A stretch of 64,000 nucleotides of DNA from Buttiauxella agrestis ATCC 33320 (lineage in GTDB: Bacteria; Pseudomonadota; Gammaproteobacteria; Enterobacterales; Enterobacteriaceae). Positions 56,278 through 64,000 of this stretch are shown here, in pieces. How positions within the stretch are numbered: the first letter of the stretch is position 1; each line of letters opens with the position of its first letter. The notes beneath the pieces were generated by a model. It was not told the DNA's origin, searched no databases, and saw nothing but the letters and a program-made list of their open reading frames with translations. The stretch spans positions 2,480,001 through 2,544,000 of the forward strand of contig JALKFA010000001.1 of assembly GCA_024169445.1 (NCBI GenBank), in the 5' to 3' direction. The translations under genes and the position numbers were made by a program.

Positions 56278-58575
56278 ATGAAATGGCTCTGTTCTGTAAG
56301 TTTGGCAGTTAGCCTTGCGCTGCAACCCGCGCTGGCTAATGAAATGTTTGGCCCGCACCCATTAACGCCTGAAGCCCGTGACGCTTTCGTCACCGATTTG
56401 CTGAAAAAAATGACCACTGACGAAAAAATCGGCCAGTTGCGGTTAATCAGCGTCGGGCCGGATAACCCGAAAGAAGCCATTCGTGAGATGATCAAAGACG
56501 GGCAGGTTGGGGCGATTTTCAACACCGTAACCCGTCACGATATCCGCACCATGCAGGATCAGGTGATGGATCTCAGCCGTCTGAAAATTCCCTTATTCTT
56601 TGCCTATGATGTGGTGCATGGCCAACGTACCGTGTTCCCAATCAGCCTCGGTTTAGCCTCTTCCTTTAATCTGGAAGCGGTGAAAACAGTGGGCCGAGTT
56701 TCTGCCTATGAAGCGGCTGATGATGGCCTGAACATGACATGGGCACCGATGGTCGATGTGTCACGCGACCCACGTTGGGGCCGTGTTTCTGAAGGCTTTG
56801 GTGAAGATACTTACCTGACCTCGATCATGGGCCGCACCATGGTTGAAGCGATGCAGGGCAAAAGCCCAGCAGACCGTTATTCGGTAATGACCAGCGTCAA
56901 ACACTTCGCCGCTTATGGCGCAGTAGAAGGTGGCAAGGAATACAACACGGTTGATATGAGCACCCAGCGCTTGTTCAACGACTATATGCCACCGTACAAA
57001 GCCGCGCTGGATGCGGGCAGCGGTGGCGTAATGGTTGCGCTGAATTCATTAAACGGTACGCCTGCATCGTCTGACAGCTGGCTGCTCAAAGACTTGCTGC
57101 GCGATGAGTGGAAATTCAAAGGCATCACTATTTCTGACCATGGTGCGATTAAAGAACTGATCAAGCACGGTGTGGCGAGTGACCCGAAAGATGCGGTGCG
57201 TGTCGCACTGAACTCCGGCATCAACATGAGTATGAGCGATGAGTACTACAGCAAATACTTGCCAGAGCTGGTGAAAAGCGGTGAGGTACCGATGGCAGAA
57301 CTGGATGATGCCGCGCGCCACGTGCTGAACGTGAAGTATGACATGGGGCTGTTTAACGACCCATACAGCCACTTAGGGCCGAAAGAATCTGACCCGGCAG
57401 ATACCAACGCCGAAAGCCGCCTGCATCGTAAAGAAGCACGCGAAGTCGCCCGCGAAAGCATGGTGTTGTTGAAAAACCGCCTACAAACCTTGCCGCTGAA
57501 AAAATCAGGCACCATTGCCGTGGTTGGCCCACTGGCTGACAGCAAGCGCGACGTGATGGGTAGCTGGTCTGCGGCGGGTGTGGCCGATCAGACCATCACT
57601 GTGTTGCAGGGTATCAAAAATGCGGTGGGCGATAACGCCAAAATCGTGGTCGCTAAAGGTGCTAACGTCACTGATGAAAAAGACATCGTTGCCTTCCTGA
57701 ACCAGTACGAACCTGCGGTGAGCGTTGATCCTCGTTCAGCTAAAGAGATGATCGACGAAGCGGTTAACACCGCGAAATCTGCCGATGTGGTGGTGGCGGT
57801 TGTTGGCGAAGCGCAAGGCATGGCACACGAAGCCTCTAGCCGTACCGACCTTGTGCTGCCGCAAAGCCAGCGCGATTTAATTGCCGCGCTGAAAGCGACC
57901 GGCAAACCGTTGGTACTGGTGTTGATGAACGGTCGCCCGCTGGCGTTGGTCAAAGAAAACCAACAAGCCGATGCGCTGTTGGAAGCGTGGTATAGCGGCA
58001 CCGAAGGCGGGAACGCGGTTGCCGATATTTTGTTTGGCGATTACAACCCGTCAGGCAAATTGCCGATGTCCTTCCCGCGCTCTGTCGGGCAGATCCCGGT
58101 TTACTACAGCCACCTGAATACTGGCCGTCCGTACAATCCGGAAAAACCAAACAAATACACTTCTCGTTACTTTGATGAAGCAAATGGCCCGCTGTTCCCA
58201 TTCGGTTATGGCCTGAGCTACACCACGTTCACGGTTTCTGATGTGAAAATGTCAGCGCCATCAATGAAAGCTGATGGCAAAGTCGAAGCTTCTGTTGAAG
58301 TGAAAAACACCGGCGACCGTGAAGGCGAAACCGTTGTTCAGCTGTATTTGCAGGATGTCACCGCATCAATGAGCCGCCCGGTTAAAGAGCTGAAAGGCTT
58401 TAAGAAAGTGACGCTCAAACCAGGCGAAACCCAGACCGTGAGCTTCCCGATTGACATTGAGGCGCTGAAGTTCTGGAACGCACAGATGAAGCACGTTGCT
58501 GAACCTGGCAAATTCAATGTGTTCATCGGGCTGGATTCTGCTCGTGTGAAACAGAGCGAGTTTGAACTGAAATAA
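56278..58575 (+). CDS. bglX: Periplasmic beta-glucosidase BglX
   Basis: 765 aa from ATG 56278 (MKWLCSVSLAVSLALQPALA), the E. coli length; an ATG two codons earlier is also possible. GH3 enzyme with a cleavable signal peptide. The catalytic nucleophile Asp lies in ITISDHGA (about residue 287). C-terminal alpha/beta domain with EAQGMAHEASSRTDLVLP and a fibronectin III-like domain (about 665-765). Hydrolyses beta-glucosides in the periplasm; it complements the PTS-based bgl locus 18 kb away. Confidence 0.96.
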   Translation: MKWLCSVSLAVSLALQPALANEMFGPHPLTPEARDAFVTDLLKKMTTDEKIGQLRLISVGPDNPKEAIREMIKDGQVGAIFNTVTRHDIRTMQDQVMDLSRLKIPLFFAYDVVHGQRTVFPISLGLASSFNLEAVKTVGRVSAYEAADDGLNMTWAPMVDVSRDPRWGRVSEGFGEDTYLTSIMGRTMVEAMQGKSPADRYSVMTSVKHFAAYGAVEGGKEYNTVDMSTQRLFNDYMPPYKAALDAGSGGVMVALNSLNGTPASSDSWLLKDLLRDEWKFKGITISDHGAIKELIKHGVASDPKDAVRVALNSGINMSMSDEYYSKYLPELVKSGEVPMAELDDAARHVLNVKYDMGLFNDPYSHLGPKESDPADTNAESRLHRKEAREVARESMVLLKNRLQTLPLKKSGTIAVVGPLADSKRDVMGSWSAAGVADQTITVLQGIKNAVGDNAKIVVAKGANVTDEKDIVAFLNQYEPAVSVDPRSAKEMIDEAVNTAKSADVVVAVVGEAQGMAHEASSRTDLVLPQSQRDLIAALKATGKPLVLVLMNGRPLALVKENQQADALLEAWYSGTEGGNAVADILFGDYNPSGKLPMSFPRSVGQIPVYYSHLNTGRPYNPEKPNKYTSRYFDEANGPLFPFGYGLSYTTFTVSDVKMSAPSMKADGKVEASVEVKNTGDREGETVVQLYLQDVTASMSRPVKELKGFKKVTLKPGETQTVSFPIDIEALKFWNAQMKHVAEPGKFNVFIGLDSARVKQSEFELK

Positions 58576-58596
58576 GCTTTAAGTCGTTACTTTGAT

Positions 58597-58630
58597 AAAA
58601 GGCCACTGTGAAAAGGTGGCCTCTTTTATT
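58597..58630 (+). terminator. Intrinsic terminator after bglX
   Basis: GGCCAC (58601-58606) pairs with GTGGCC with an 8-10 nt loop, flanked by AAAA and followed by CTCTTTTATT. Confidence 0.75.
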
Positions 58631-58748
58631 GGGCAAAAGAGCCAGATAGATTTCTCACTTCCAGCACCAGTTTTCCCATTCCTCAATTCTCGACTAAACT
58701 TTTGCGACTCCATGATTTTTAAGCAAAGAACAACAACGAGGAAGTACG

Positions 58749-59660
58749 ATGAACTTATCAGCGCGTTGGGGTATGACAGGATTAGTGTTACTGGCGGTAG
58801 GCGCTCAAGCCGCAGAACCGGTGAAAGTGGGTTCTAAAATTGATACCGAAGGGTCACTGCTCGGTAATATTATTTTGCAGGTGCTGGACAGCCACGGTGT
58901 CAAAACCGTCAATAAAGTCCAGTTGGGAACCACACCAGTCGTGCGCGGGGCCATTACCGCAGGCGAGCTGGATATTTACCCGGAATACACCGGCAACGGG
59001 GCATTTTTCTTCAAAGATGAAAAAGATCCGGCATGGAAAAATGCGCAACAGGGTTATGAGAAAGTTAAAAAACTTGATGCCGAGAAAAATCATCTGGTAT
59101 GGCTGACTCCCGCTCCCGCCAATAACACCTGGACCATCGCGGTTCGCAAAGATCTGGCCGAGAAAAACAAACTGACTTCGCTTGACGATCTCAGCGCTTA
59201 CCTGAAAAAGGGTGGTGAATTCAAACTTGCGGCTTCTGCTGAATTTATTGAACGCTCTGATGCGCTCCCGGCGTTTGAAAAAGCCTATGGTTTTAAACTC
59301 GAGCAGCCGCAATTGTTGTCTCTGGCGGGTGGTGACACGGCGGTCACCATTAAAGCTGCTGCACAGCAAACGTCGGGCGTAAATGCCGCAATGGCCTACG
59401 GAACGGATGGCCCGGTGGCGGCACTTGGCCTGCAAACGTTGAGCGACCCAAAAGGCGTGCAGCCTATTTATGCCCCTACGCCAGTGGTGCGCGAAGCGGT
59501 GCTGAAAGCGTATCCGGAATTGGACGACTGGTTAAAACCGGTATTTGCTTCGCTGGATGAGAAAACGCTGCAACAGCTGAACGCCAGCATTGCGGTGGAA
59601 GGACTGGACGCTAAAAAAGTGGCTGCTGATTATCTGAAGCAGAAAGGTTTCGTGAAATAA
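58749..59660 (+). CDS. osmF: Osmoprotectant ABC transporter substrate-binding protein OsmF
   Basis: 303 aa. Periplasmic binding protein (OpuAC/ProX family) with signal peptide ending VGAQAA, then VKVGSKIDTEGSLLGNIIL and the GELDIYPEYTGNGAFFF pocket strand. In E. coli the OsmF-YehWXY system binds glycine betaine with low affinity and is under sigma-S/osmotic control. First gene of osmF-yehY-yehX-yehW. Confidence 0.95.
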   Translation: MNLSARWGMTGLVLLAVGAQAAEPVKVGSKIDTEGSLLGNIILQVLDSHGVKTVNKVQLGTTPVVRGAITAGELDIYPEYTGNGAFFFKDEKDPAWKNAQQGYEKVKKLDAEKNHLVWLTPAPANNTWTIAVRKDLAEKNKLTSLDDLSAYLKKGGEFKLAASAEFIERSDALPAFEKAYGFKLEQPQLLSLAGGDTAVTIKAAAQQTSGVNAAMAYGTDGPVAALGLQTLSDPKGVQPIYAPTPVVREAVLKAYPELDDWLKPVFASLDEKTLQQLNASIAVEGLDAKKVAADYLKQKGFVK

Positions 59661-59672
59661 CAGGATGTCTGT

Positions 59673-60830
59673 TTGTTCAAAATTCATAATCGTGTCCTGT
59701 TGCTACTGGTGACTTTGCTGGTAGTGGCAGGCGCGGCTTTACCGTTTATCAATTTCGCACCCAATCGCCTGGTTTCCGGGGAGCCTATCGCGCTTAGCCA
59801 ACTCCCGGCGCACGCCTGGCTGGTTCTCTGTGTTGCGGTTTTCATCCTGGCCTGTCTGGCGCTGTTACCTTGTCGGCCACCTGCATTGCTATTGACACTC
59901 CTGGTGGGCGAGCTGACGTTTATCGCTATTTTGTGGGCGATGGGAAACACGGCAACGCAGTTTTCGCTGCAGGGAAGCACGCTTGCGCGCTCCTCACCGG
60001 GCAGCGGATTATGGTTGTCGCTAACTTTATGCCTGCTGCTGTGCACTGACGCCATCAACCGTCTGACGCCCAAAGCACTCTGGCGTTTGCTGCTGAATAT
60101 ACAGATCTGGGTTGTGCCTCTCGCACTGCTGCTGAGTGGATTTTTTTCCGACCTTTCCCTGCTAAAAGAGTATGCCAACCGTCAGGATGTTTTTGATGAT
60201 GCACTGTCGCGCCATCTGGCTCTGTTATTGGGGACGTTGCTGCCAGCGCTGTTGATTGGCGTGCCGTTGGGCGTGCTGTGTTACAACCGTCCAGGCTGGC
60301 AATCCTCGGTCTTTTCGGTGCTCAATGTTATTCAAACGGTGCCTTCGGTGGCGTTGTTCGGTTTGTTAATTGCGCCGCTGGCGGGGCTGGTCAAGATTTT
60401 TCCCTGGCTGGGTTCGCTGGGCGTGAGCGGGATTGGCGTCGCGCCAGCATTAATCGCGCTGGTGCTGTACGCGCTATTGCCGTTAGTGCGCGGCGTGGTA
60501 GCAGGGTTACAGCAAGTTCCACGCAATATCATTGAAAGTGCTGAAGGCATGGGCATGTCGCGCTGGCAGATTTTTTGGCAGGCTGAAGTACCACTGGCGC
60601 TACCCGTATTATTACGCAGCCTGCGTGTTGTCTGCGTTCAGACCATCGGTATGACGGTGATTGCCGCGCTGATTGGTGCCGGTGGTTTTGGGGCGATTAT
60701 CTTCCAGGGGTTACTCAGTAGCGCGCTGGATTTGGTGTTGCTCGGTGTGATCCCGGTTATCGCGCTGGCGGTTGTCCTCGACGCATTTTTTAAACTGTTT
60801 ATCTCATTGCTTGAGGAAAAACAGCCATGA
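59673..60830 (+). CDS. yehY: Osmoprotectant ABC transporter permease YehY
   Basis: 385 aa starting at TTG 59673, 12 bp after osmF with an AGGATG upstream; no better ATG precedes the conserved region. About 8-10 TM helices, N-terminal extra region, then the binding-protein-dependent permease domain (from about 180) with the EAA loop [24 protein letters not shown]. Pairs with YehW. Confidence 0.92.
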   Translation: MFKIHNRVLLLLVTLLVVAGAALPFINFAPNRLVSGEPIALSQLPAHAWLVLCVAVFILACLALLPCRPPALLLTLLVGELTFIAILWAMGNTATQFSLQGSTLARSSPGSGLWLSLTLCLLLCTDAINRLTPKALWRLLLNIQIWVVPLALLLSGFFSDLSLLKEYANRQDVFDDALSRHLALLLGTLLPALLIGVPLGVLCYNRPGWQSSVFSVLNVIQTVPSVALFGLLIAPLAGLVKIFPWLGSLGVSGIGVAPALIALVLYALLPLVRGVVAGLQQVPRNIIESAEGMGMSRWQIFWQAEVPLALPVLLRSLRVVCVQTIGMTVIAALIGAGGFGAIIFQGLLSSALDLVLLGVIPVIALAVVLDAFFKLFISLLEEKQP

Positions 60831-61786
60831 TCGAATTCGAAAATGTCAGCAAATCCTTCCAGGGCGAGATAGCCGTCAGCGACTTGTCGCTGCATATCAA
60901 GGAAGGGGAGTTCACGGTGCTGATTGGCACTTCAGGTTCTGGAAAATCCACCACTCTGAAAATGATCAACCGCCTGGTCGAACACGATAGCGGGCGCATC
61001 CGCTTTGCAGGTGAAGAAATCCGTAATTTTGACGCCAAAGTTCTGCGCCGCCGCATGGGGTATGCGATTCAGTCGATTGGCCTGTTTCCCCACTGGAATG
61101 TGGCCCAGAATATAGCCACCGTGCCGCAATTGCTGAAATGGCCGAAAGCGCGAATCAGTGCGCGGATTGACGAATTACTGGATTTACTCGGCCTGGAAGC
61201 AGCGCAATTTCGTGACCGTTATCCGCATCAGCTTTCGGGTGGGCAGCAACAGCGTGTTGGCGTGGCGCGCGCGCTGGCGGCTGACCCGGAAGTGTTGTTG
61301 ATGGATGAGCCTTTTGGCGCGCTTGATCCGGTGACACGCGGCGCGCTGCAACAAGAAATTATCCGCATCCATCAACTGCTTGGGCGCACCATTGTGCTGG
61401 TGACGCACGACATTGATGAAGCGCTAACACTGGCCGACAGAATTGTGCTGATGGATGGCGGGCAGGTGGTTCAGCAAGGTACACCGCTGGAATTATTAAC
61501 GCGCCCGGCAACAGATTTTGTGCGTGATTTCTTTGGTCGCAGTGAGCTTGGTGTACGCCTGTTGTCACTTTGTCATGTGGCTGAGCGGGTGCGAACGGAA
61601 GAGCGCATCGCAGGCGATCCAATCAGCGAAACGTTAAGTTTGCGCGAGGCATTATCGCTGTTTGTTGACCGCCAATGCCAGCAATTACCGGTGGTAAACC
61701 AGCGTGGTGAACCTTGCGGGGTGCTGCATTTTAGCGACCTGGTTCAGGGGGAAAAGATGCGGGGTGAAAATGCGCCTGCTTCGTGA
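60827..61786 (+). CDS. yehX: Osmoprotectant ABC transporter ATPase YehX
   Basis: 319 aa (E. coli 308). Walker [10 protein letters not shown] at about 37-45, Q-loop [11 protein letters not shown], signature [15 protein letters not shown], Walker [14 protein letters not shown], switch [11 protein letters not shown]-terminal CBS-like stretch (about 245-305), common in quaternary-amine transporters, may sense ionic strength. Overlaps yehY by 4 nt and yehW by 17 nt. Confidence 0.95.
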   Translation: MIEFENVSKSFQGEIAVSDLSLHIKEGEFTVLIGTSGSGKSTTLKMINRLVEHDSGRIRFAGEEIRNFDAKVLRRRMGYAIQSIGLFPHWNVAQNIATVPQLLKWPKARISARIDELLDLLGLEAAQFRDRYPHQLSGGQQQRVGVARALAADPEVLLMDEPFGALDPVTRGALQQEIIRIHQLLGRTIVLVTHDIDEALTLADRIVLMDGGQVVQQGTPLELLTRPATDFVRDFFGRSELGVRLLSLCHVAERVRTEERIAGDPISETLSLREALSLFVDRQCQQLPVVNQRGEPCGVLHFSDLVQGEKMRGENAPAS

Positions 61787-62501
61787 CCCACTGCTGTGGT
61801 TTATTGCGCTGTTTATCGCATTGTTAGCGGTATTACCTTACAGCGGCCCCGTGTTCAGCTGGCTTTTTCCTGAACTCGAAAGGCCTTTGTACCAACAAGA
61901 TAGTTTTATCGCCCTGGCGCTCAAACATTTTATGCTGGTCGGGATTTCCAGTTTGGTGGCGATTGTGATTGGCATGGGGCTGGGTATCGCGGTGACACGC
62001 CCGGCAGGACTTGAGTTTCGCTCTCTGGTTGAAACCATCACCGCGGCTGGGCAAACTTTCCCGCCCGTCGCGGTGCTGGCAATTGCCGTTCCGGTAATGG
62101 GGTTTGGTCAGCAACCGGCAATTATCGCGCTGGTGTTATACGGTTTGCTGCCGATTTTACAGGGAACGTTAGCAGGGATTGGCGCGGTACCAGAAGCCAC
62201 AAAAGAGATTGCCCTGGGGGCCGGAATGAGCCGCTGGCAAATGCTGAGAAAAGTCGAATTACCCCTTGCAGCACCTGTGATTCTGGCGGGGATCCGCACT
62301 TCGGTGATCATTAATATCGGCACCGCAGCGATTGCCTCAACGGTTGGTGCCAGCACCCTGGGTTCGCCGATAATTATCGGGCTGAGCGGCTTTAACACCG
62401 CCTATGTGATTCAAGGCGCTTTGTTGGTCGCGTTGGTCGCCGTGGTTATCGACCGCCTGTTTGAACGCTTATTACGTTACATCACGCGCCATGAAGGATG
62501 A
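61770..62501 (+). CDS. yehW: Osmoprotectant ABC transporter permease YehW
   Basis: 243 aa from ATG 61770 ([10 protein letters not shown]), which lines up exactly with E. coli YehW. Six or seven TM helices with the EAA loop [25 protein letters not shown]. Last gene of the operon. Its final 20 bp overlap the 3' end of yohO on the other strand. Confidence 0.94.
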   Translation: MRLLRDPLLWFIALFIALLAVLPYSGPVFSWLFPELERPLYQQDSFIALALKHFMLVGISSLVAIVIGMGLGIAVTRPAGLEFRSLVETITAAGQTFPPVAVLAIAVPVMGFGQQPAIIALVLYGLLPILQGTLAGIGAVPEATKEIALGAGMSRWQMLRKVELPLAAPVILAGIRTSVIINIGTAAIASTVGASTLGSPIIIGLSGFNTAYVIQGALLVALVAVVIDRLFERLLRYITRHEG

Positions 62502-62589
62502 CGATATAGCCAACCAGCATTACGCCGCCAATCCCACCGATAGCCATCACCAGCATACCGCCCACCAGGGCAATTTTACTCAGTTTCAT
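62482..62589 (-). CDS. yohO: 35-aa small membrane protein YohO
   Basis: ATG at 62589, TGA at 62484-62482. The product begins [19 protein letters not shown] and ends [10 protein letters not shown]: one glycine-rich transmembrane helix. Length, the GGIGGVML core and position beside yehW and mlrA match E. coli YohO. Function unknown. Convergent overlap of 20 bp with yehW. Confidence 0.85.
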   Translation of the reverse strand: MKLSKIALVGGMLVMAIGGIGGVMLVGYIVILHGA

Positions 62590-62664
62590 CTTTATATTCG
62601 CTCCATACATAACGTCTGCGATTATAAGATGAAGCAGGGTTGTTAATGAACCTTTAAATTTTTC

Positions 62665-63420
62665 TTATGCGTGTTCGGTCGATTGCCCGTTGCTCATCAG
62701 CGGGTAAATTTGTAACCCCGAGCAGCGCCAAAGTTCCAGCTGGTCAAGTTGACTGTGGGTCGGCGTATCGCCACACCACACCAGCAATGTTTGTTGGGCG
62801 AACAGCTCAGGGCGCAACTGGTGCAACGGATGCGCTAACACATCCACACGCCAGCCTTGTTGGATTGCCATCCACGCCGCCATCCATAAACGGGTGGTAT
62901 CCGGTGTATCCCATCCAATTAATAGCGCATCTTTACCGCTGCGTTTGCGCGCGGAGGCGAGACACAGTGCAATGTAATTGATCAAGGCGCCATCCAGCAG
63001 ACTGAGTAACGTGTTGAGTGTGACTTGTTGGCATTGCAGACGGCGACGAAGAGGGATGTAGAGCTGGTTGACGAGGGTTTCTGCTGGATAGTCGCGGCCA
63101 ATGTCAGCCATCCAGTTTCGTAACCGGTTCGGACTGCCAGCTTGTAAATGGTGAAGCAATAGCTCCTGGCGTTCACGCCAGCCGCTTTCTCGATCCTGAA
63201 GTTCCCCACTCAGTAAGGCTTTCACCTTGCTGACTTGAACACCGTTTTCAATCCAGCGTTTGATTTCACGGATACGTTCGAGGTCGGCATCGTCAAATAA
63301 TCGATGGCCGCCATCGGTACGCTGCGGTTTCAAAAGCCCGTAACGCCGTTGCCAGGCACGCAACGTTACGGGGTTGATATCACAAAGCAGAGCCACTTCA
63401 CCGATTGTATAAAGCGCCAT
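62665..63420 (-). CDS. mlrA: MerR-family regulator MlrA
   Basis: 251 aa (E. coli 243). N-terminal MerR winged HTH: MALYTIGEVALLCDINPVTLRAWQRRYGLLKPQRTDGGHRLF seen in pieces, with RIREIKRWIENGVQVSKVKALL helix. The C-terminal cobalamin-binding-like domain lacks an evident B12 histidine motif, as in E. coli. In E. coli MlrA activates csgD and hence curli and biofilm matrix, under sigma-S. The 96-bp gap to roxA is A/T-rich without a clear site. Confidence 0.95.
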   Translation of the reverse strand: MALYTIGEVALLCDINPVTLRAWQRRYGLLKPQRTDGGHRLFDDADLERIREIKRWIENGVQVSKVKALLSGELQDRESGWRERQELLLHHLQAGSPNRLRNWMADIGRDYPAETLVNQLYIPLRRRLQCQQVTLNTLLSLLDGALINYIALCLASARKRSGKDALLIGWDTPDTTRLWMAAWMAIQQGWRVDVLAHPLHQLRPELFAQQTLLVWCGDTPTHSQLDQLELWRCSGLQIYPLMSNGQSTEHA

Positions 63421-63516
63421 GTTATCCCCAAAGTCTACCCGGGAAACCCCCCGTATAACTGTAGTCAGTTACAAAGACTCTGGGTAATTTTTAGTTACAT
63501 GGTGCAACTAAATCTG

Positions 63517-64000
63517 TTAATCGTCGAAATACCAATATCCTTGATTAACTAACTCAGTTAAGACGCTTACAAATTCTGGGTTCTGCAAAGCATCGCCCAG
63601 TTCGGCCTGGCTCAACAGGGTGTAACGGCACAAAGCATCAGCGGCATGCGGAACCGGCGCTTCCATCGGTTCGCTGTTGACGAAGAACTCGCCCTCGACA
63701 TTCAGCACGCGCAAACCGCTCAGGCGCGTCAGGCATTCGCCGCCGAGTAACGCATCAAGGATTTCCCCTGGCTGATATGGCGGCTCCGCTGGCGCAATGT
63801 CCAGCTCATGGCGCGGAGTGGTAATAAAGCGGCCAAACCACTGCTTGAAATCTTCAGGCTGGCTAATCACTTCCATCATCATGTCGCGCAGACGAGCCAG
63901 CTCATAGCCTTCAACTTTGCCCGGATGCTCGCGGCAGGTTAAATCAGGATCGCTGTAATGCTCGCCACCGAGATCGTTTTCCAGCGCGTAATCAGCAAAG
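63517..64000 (-). CDS. roxA: 50S ribosomal protein L16 arginine hydroxylase RoxA (5' part outside window)
   Basis: The C-terminal 160 or so residues, ending NQGYWYFDD; the frame stays open to the window edge (FADYALENDLGGEHYSDPDL...). It aligns with the C-terminal third of E. coli RoxA/YcfD, including SQPEDFKQWFGRFITTPRHELDIAPAEPPYQP seen in pieces. The JmjC 2-oxoglutarate/Fe(II) domain with its metal ligands lies beyond the window. In E. coli roxA is next to phoQ, not mlrA. Confidence 0.92.
   Translation of the reverse strand, partial: FADYALENDLGGEHYSDPDLTCREHPGKVEGYELARLRDMMMEVISQPEDFKQWFGRFITTPRHELDIAPAEPPYQPGEILDALLGGECLTRLSGLRVLNVEGEFFVNSEPMEAPVPHAADALCRYTLLSQAELGDALQNPEFVSVLTELVNQGYWYFDD

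Overview
The window is chromosomal DNA from a member of the Enterobacteriaceae. Most proteins are recognisable as close relatives of Escherichia coli K-12 proteins (ModC, YbhA, Pgl, BioABFCD, UvrB, YbhK, MoaABCDE, YbhL/N/P/Q, ClsB, CecR-YbhGFSR, RhlE, DusC, BglGFBH, MdtQ, YohF/D/C, PbpG, Dld, BglX, OsmF-YehYXW, MlrA, RoxA). Gene order and accessory content rule out E. coli itself. Buttiauxella, Kluyvera or a similar genus is plausible, but the sequence alone does not settle it. I saw no rRNA, tRNA, prophage or CRISPR locus.

Layout. 1-5.6 kb: 3' part of modC, ybhA, pgl, then ybhC, ybhB and a DJ-1/PfpI gene on the minus strand. 5.6-10.6 kb: divergent biotin locus bioA | bioBFCD around a BirA operator. 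10.8-12.4 kb: a small HicA-toxin-like gene with an HTH partner, then an orphan UrtE-like ATPase. 12.4-15.2 kb: uvrB with LexA and DnaA sites. 15.2-16.1 kb: an array of exact 100-bp repeats. 16.1-20.0 kb: ybhK divergent from moaABCDE, whose leader carries ModE, possible FNR and molybdenum cofactor riboswitch elements. 20.1-24.4 kb: ybhL, ybhP-clsB-ybhN, ybhQ. 24.4-31.7 kb: cecR-ybhGFSR efflux operon divergent from rhlE across a perfect 20-bp palindrome.

At 31.7 kb gene order jumps to the region around 47 min of the E. coli map. dusC is followed by an aryl-beta-glucoside locus (porin bglH, yieL-like esterase, bglG, bglF, bglB) with three BglG-type antiterminator/terminator modules. A 707-bp protein-free, hairpin-rich element with IS50/Tn5-like ends follows. 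Next come a LysR regulator, the 27-aa protein YohP, a methyltransferase and a rhamnoside locus (GH78 alpha-L-rhamnosidase, GPH transporter, LamB-type porin, divergent AraC regulator). From 48.9 kb the backbone runs mdtQ, yohF, yohD, yohC, pbpG, a GNAT gene, dld, bglX, osmF-yehYXW, the 35-aa protein YohO and mlrA. It ends in roxA, which in E. coli lies near 25 min, so there is a second order change.

Together the window holds cofactor synthesis (biotin, molybdopterin), DNA repair, envelope lipid and efflux functions, osmoprotectant uptake, and two plant-glycoside catabolic loci, each with its own outer-membrane porin, transporter, hydrolase and regulator. The best candidates for something undescribed are the hairpin-dense mobile element (40258-40964), the HicA-like/HTH pair (10814-11613) and the 100-bp repeat array (15230-16083).
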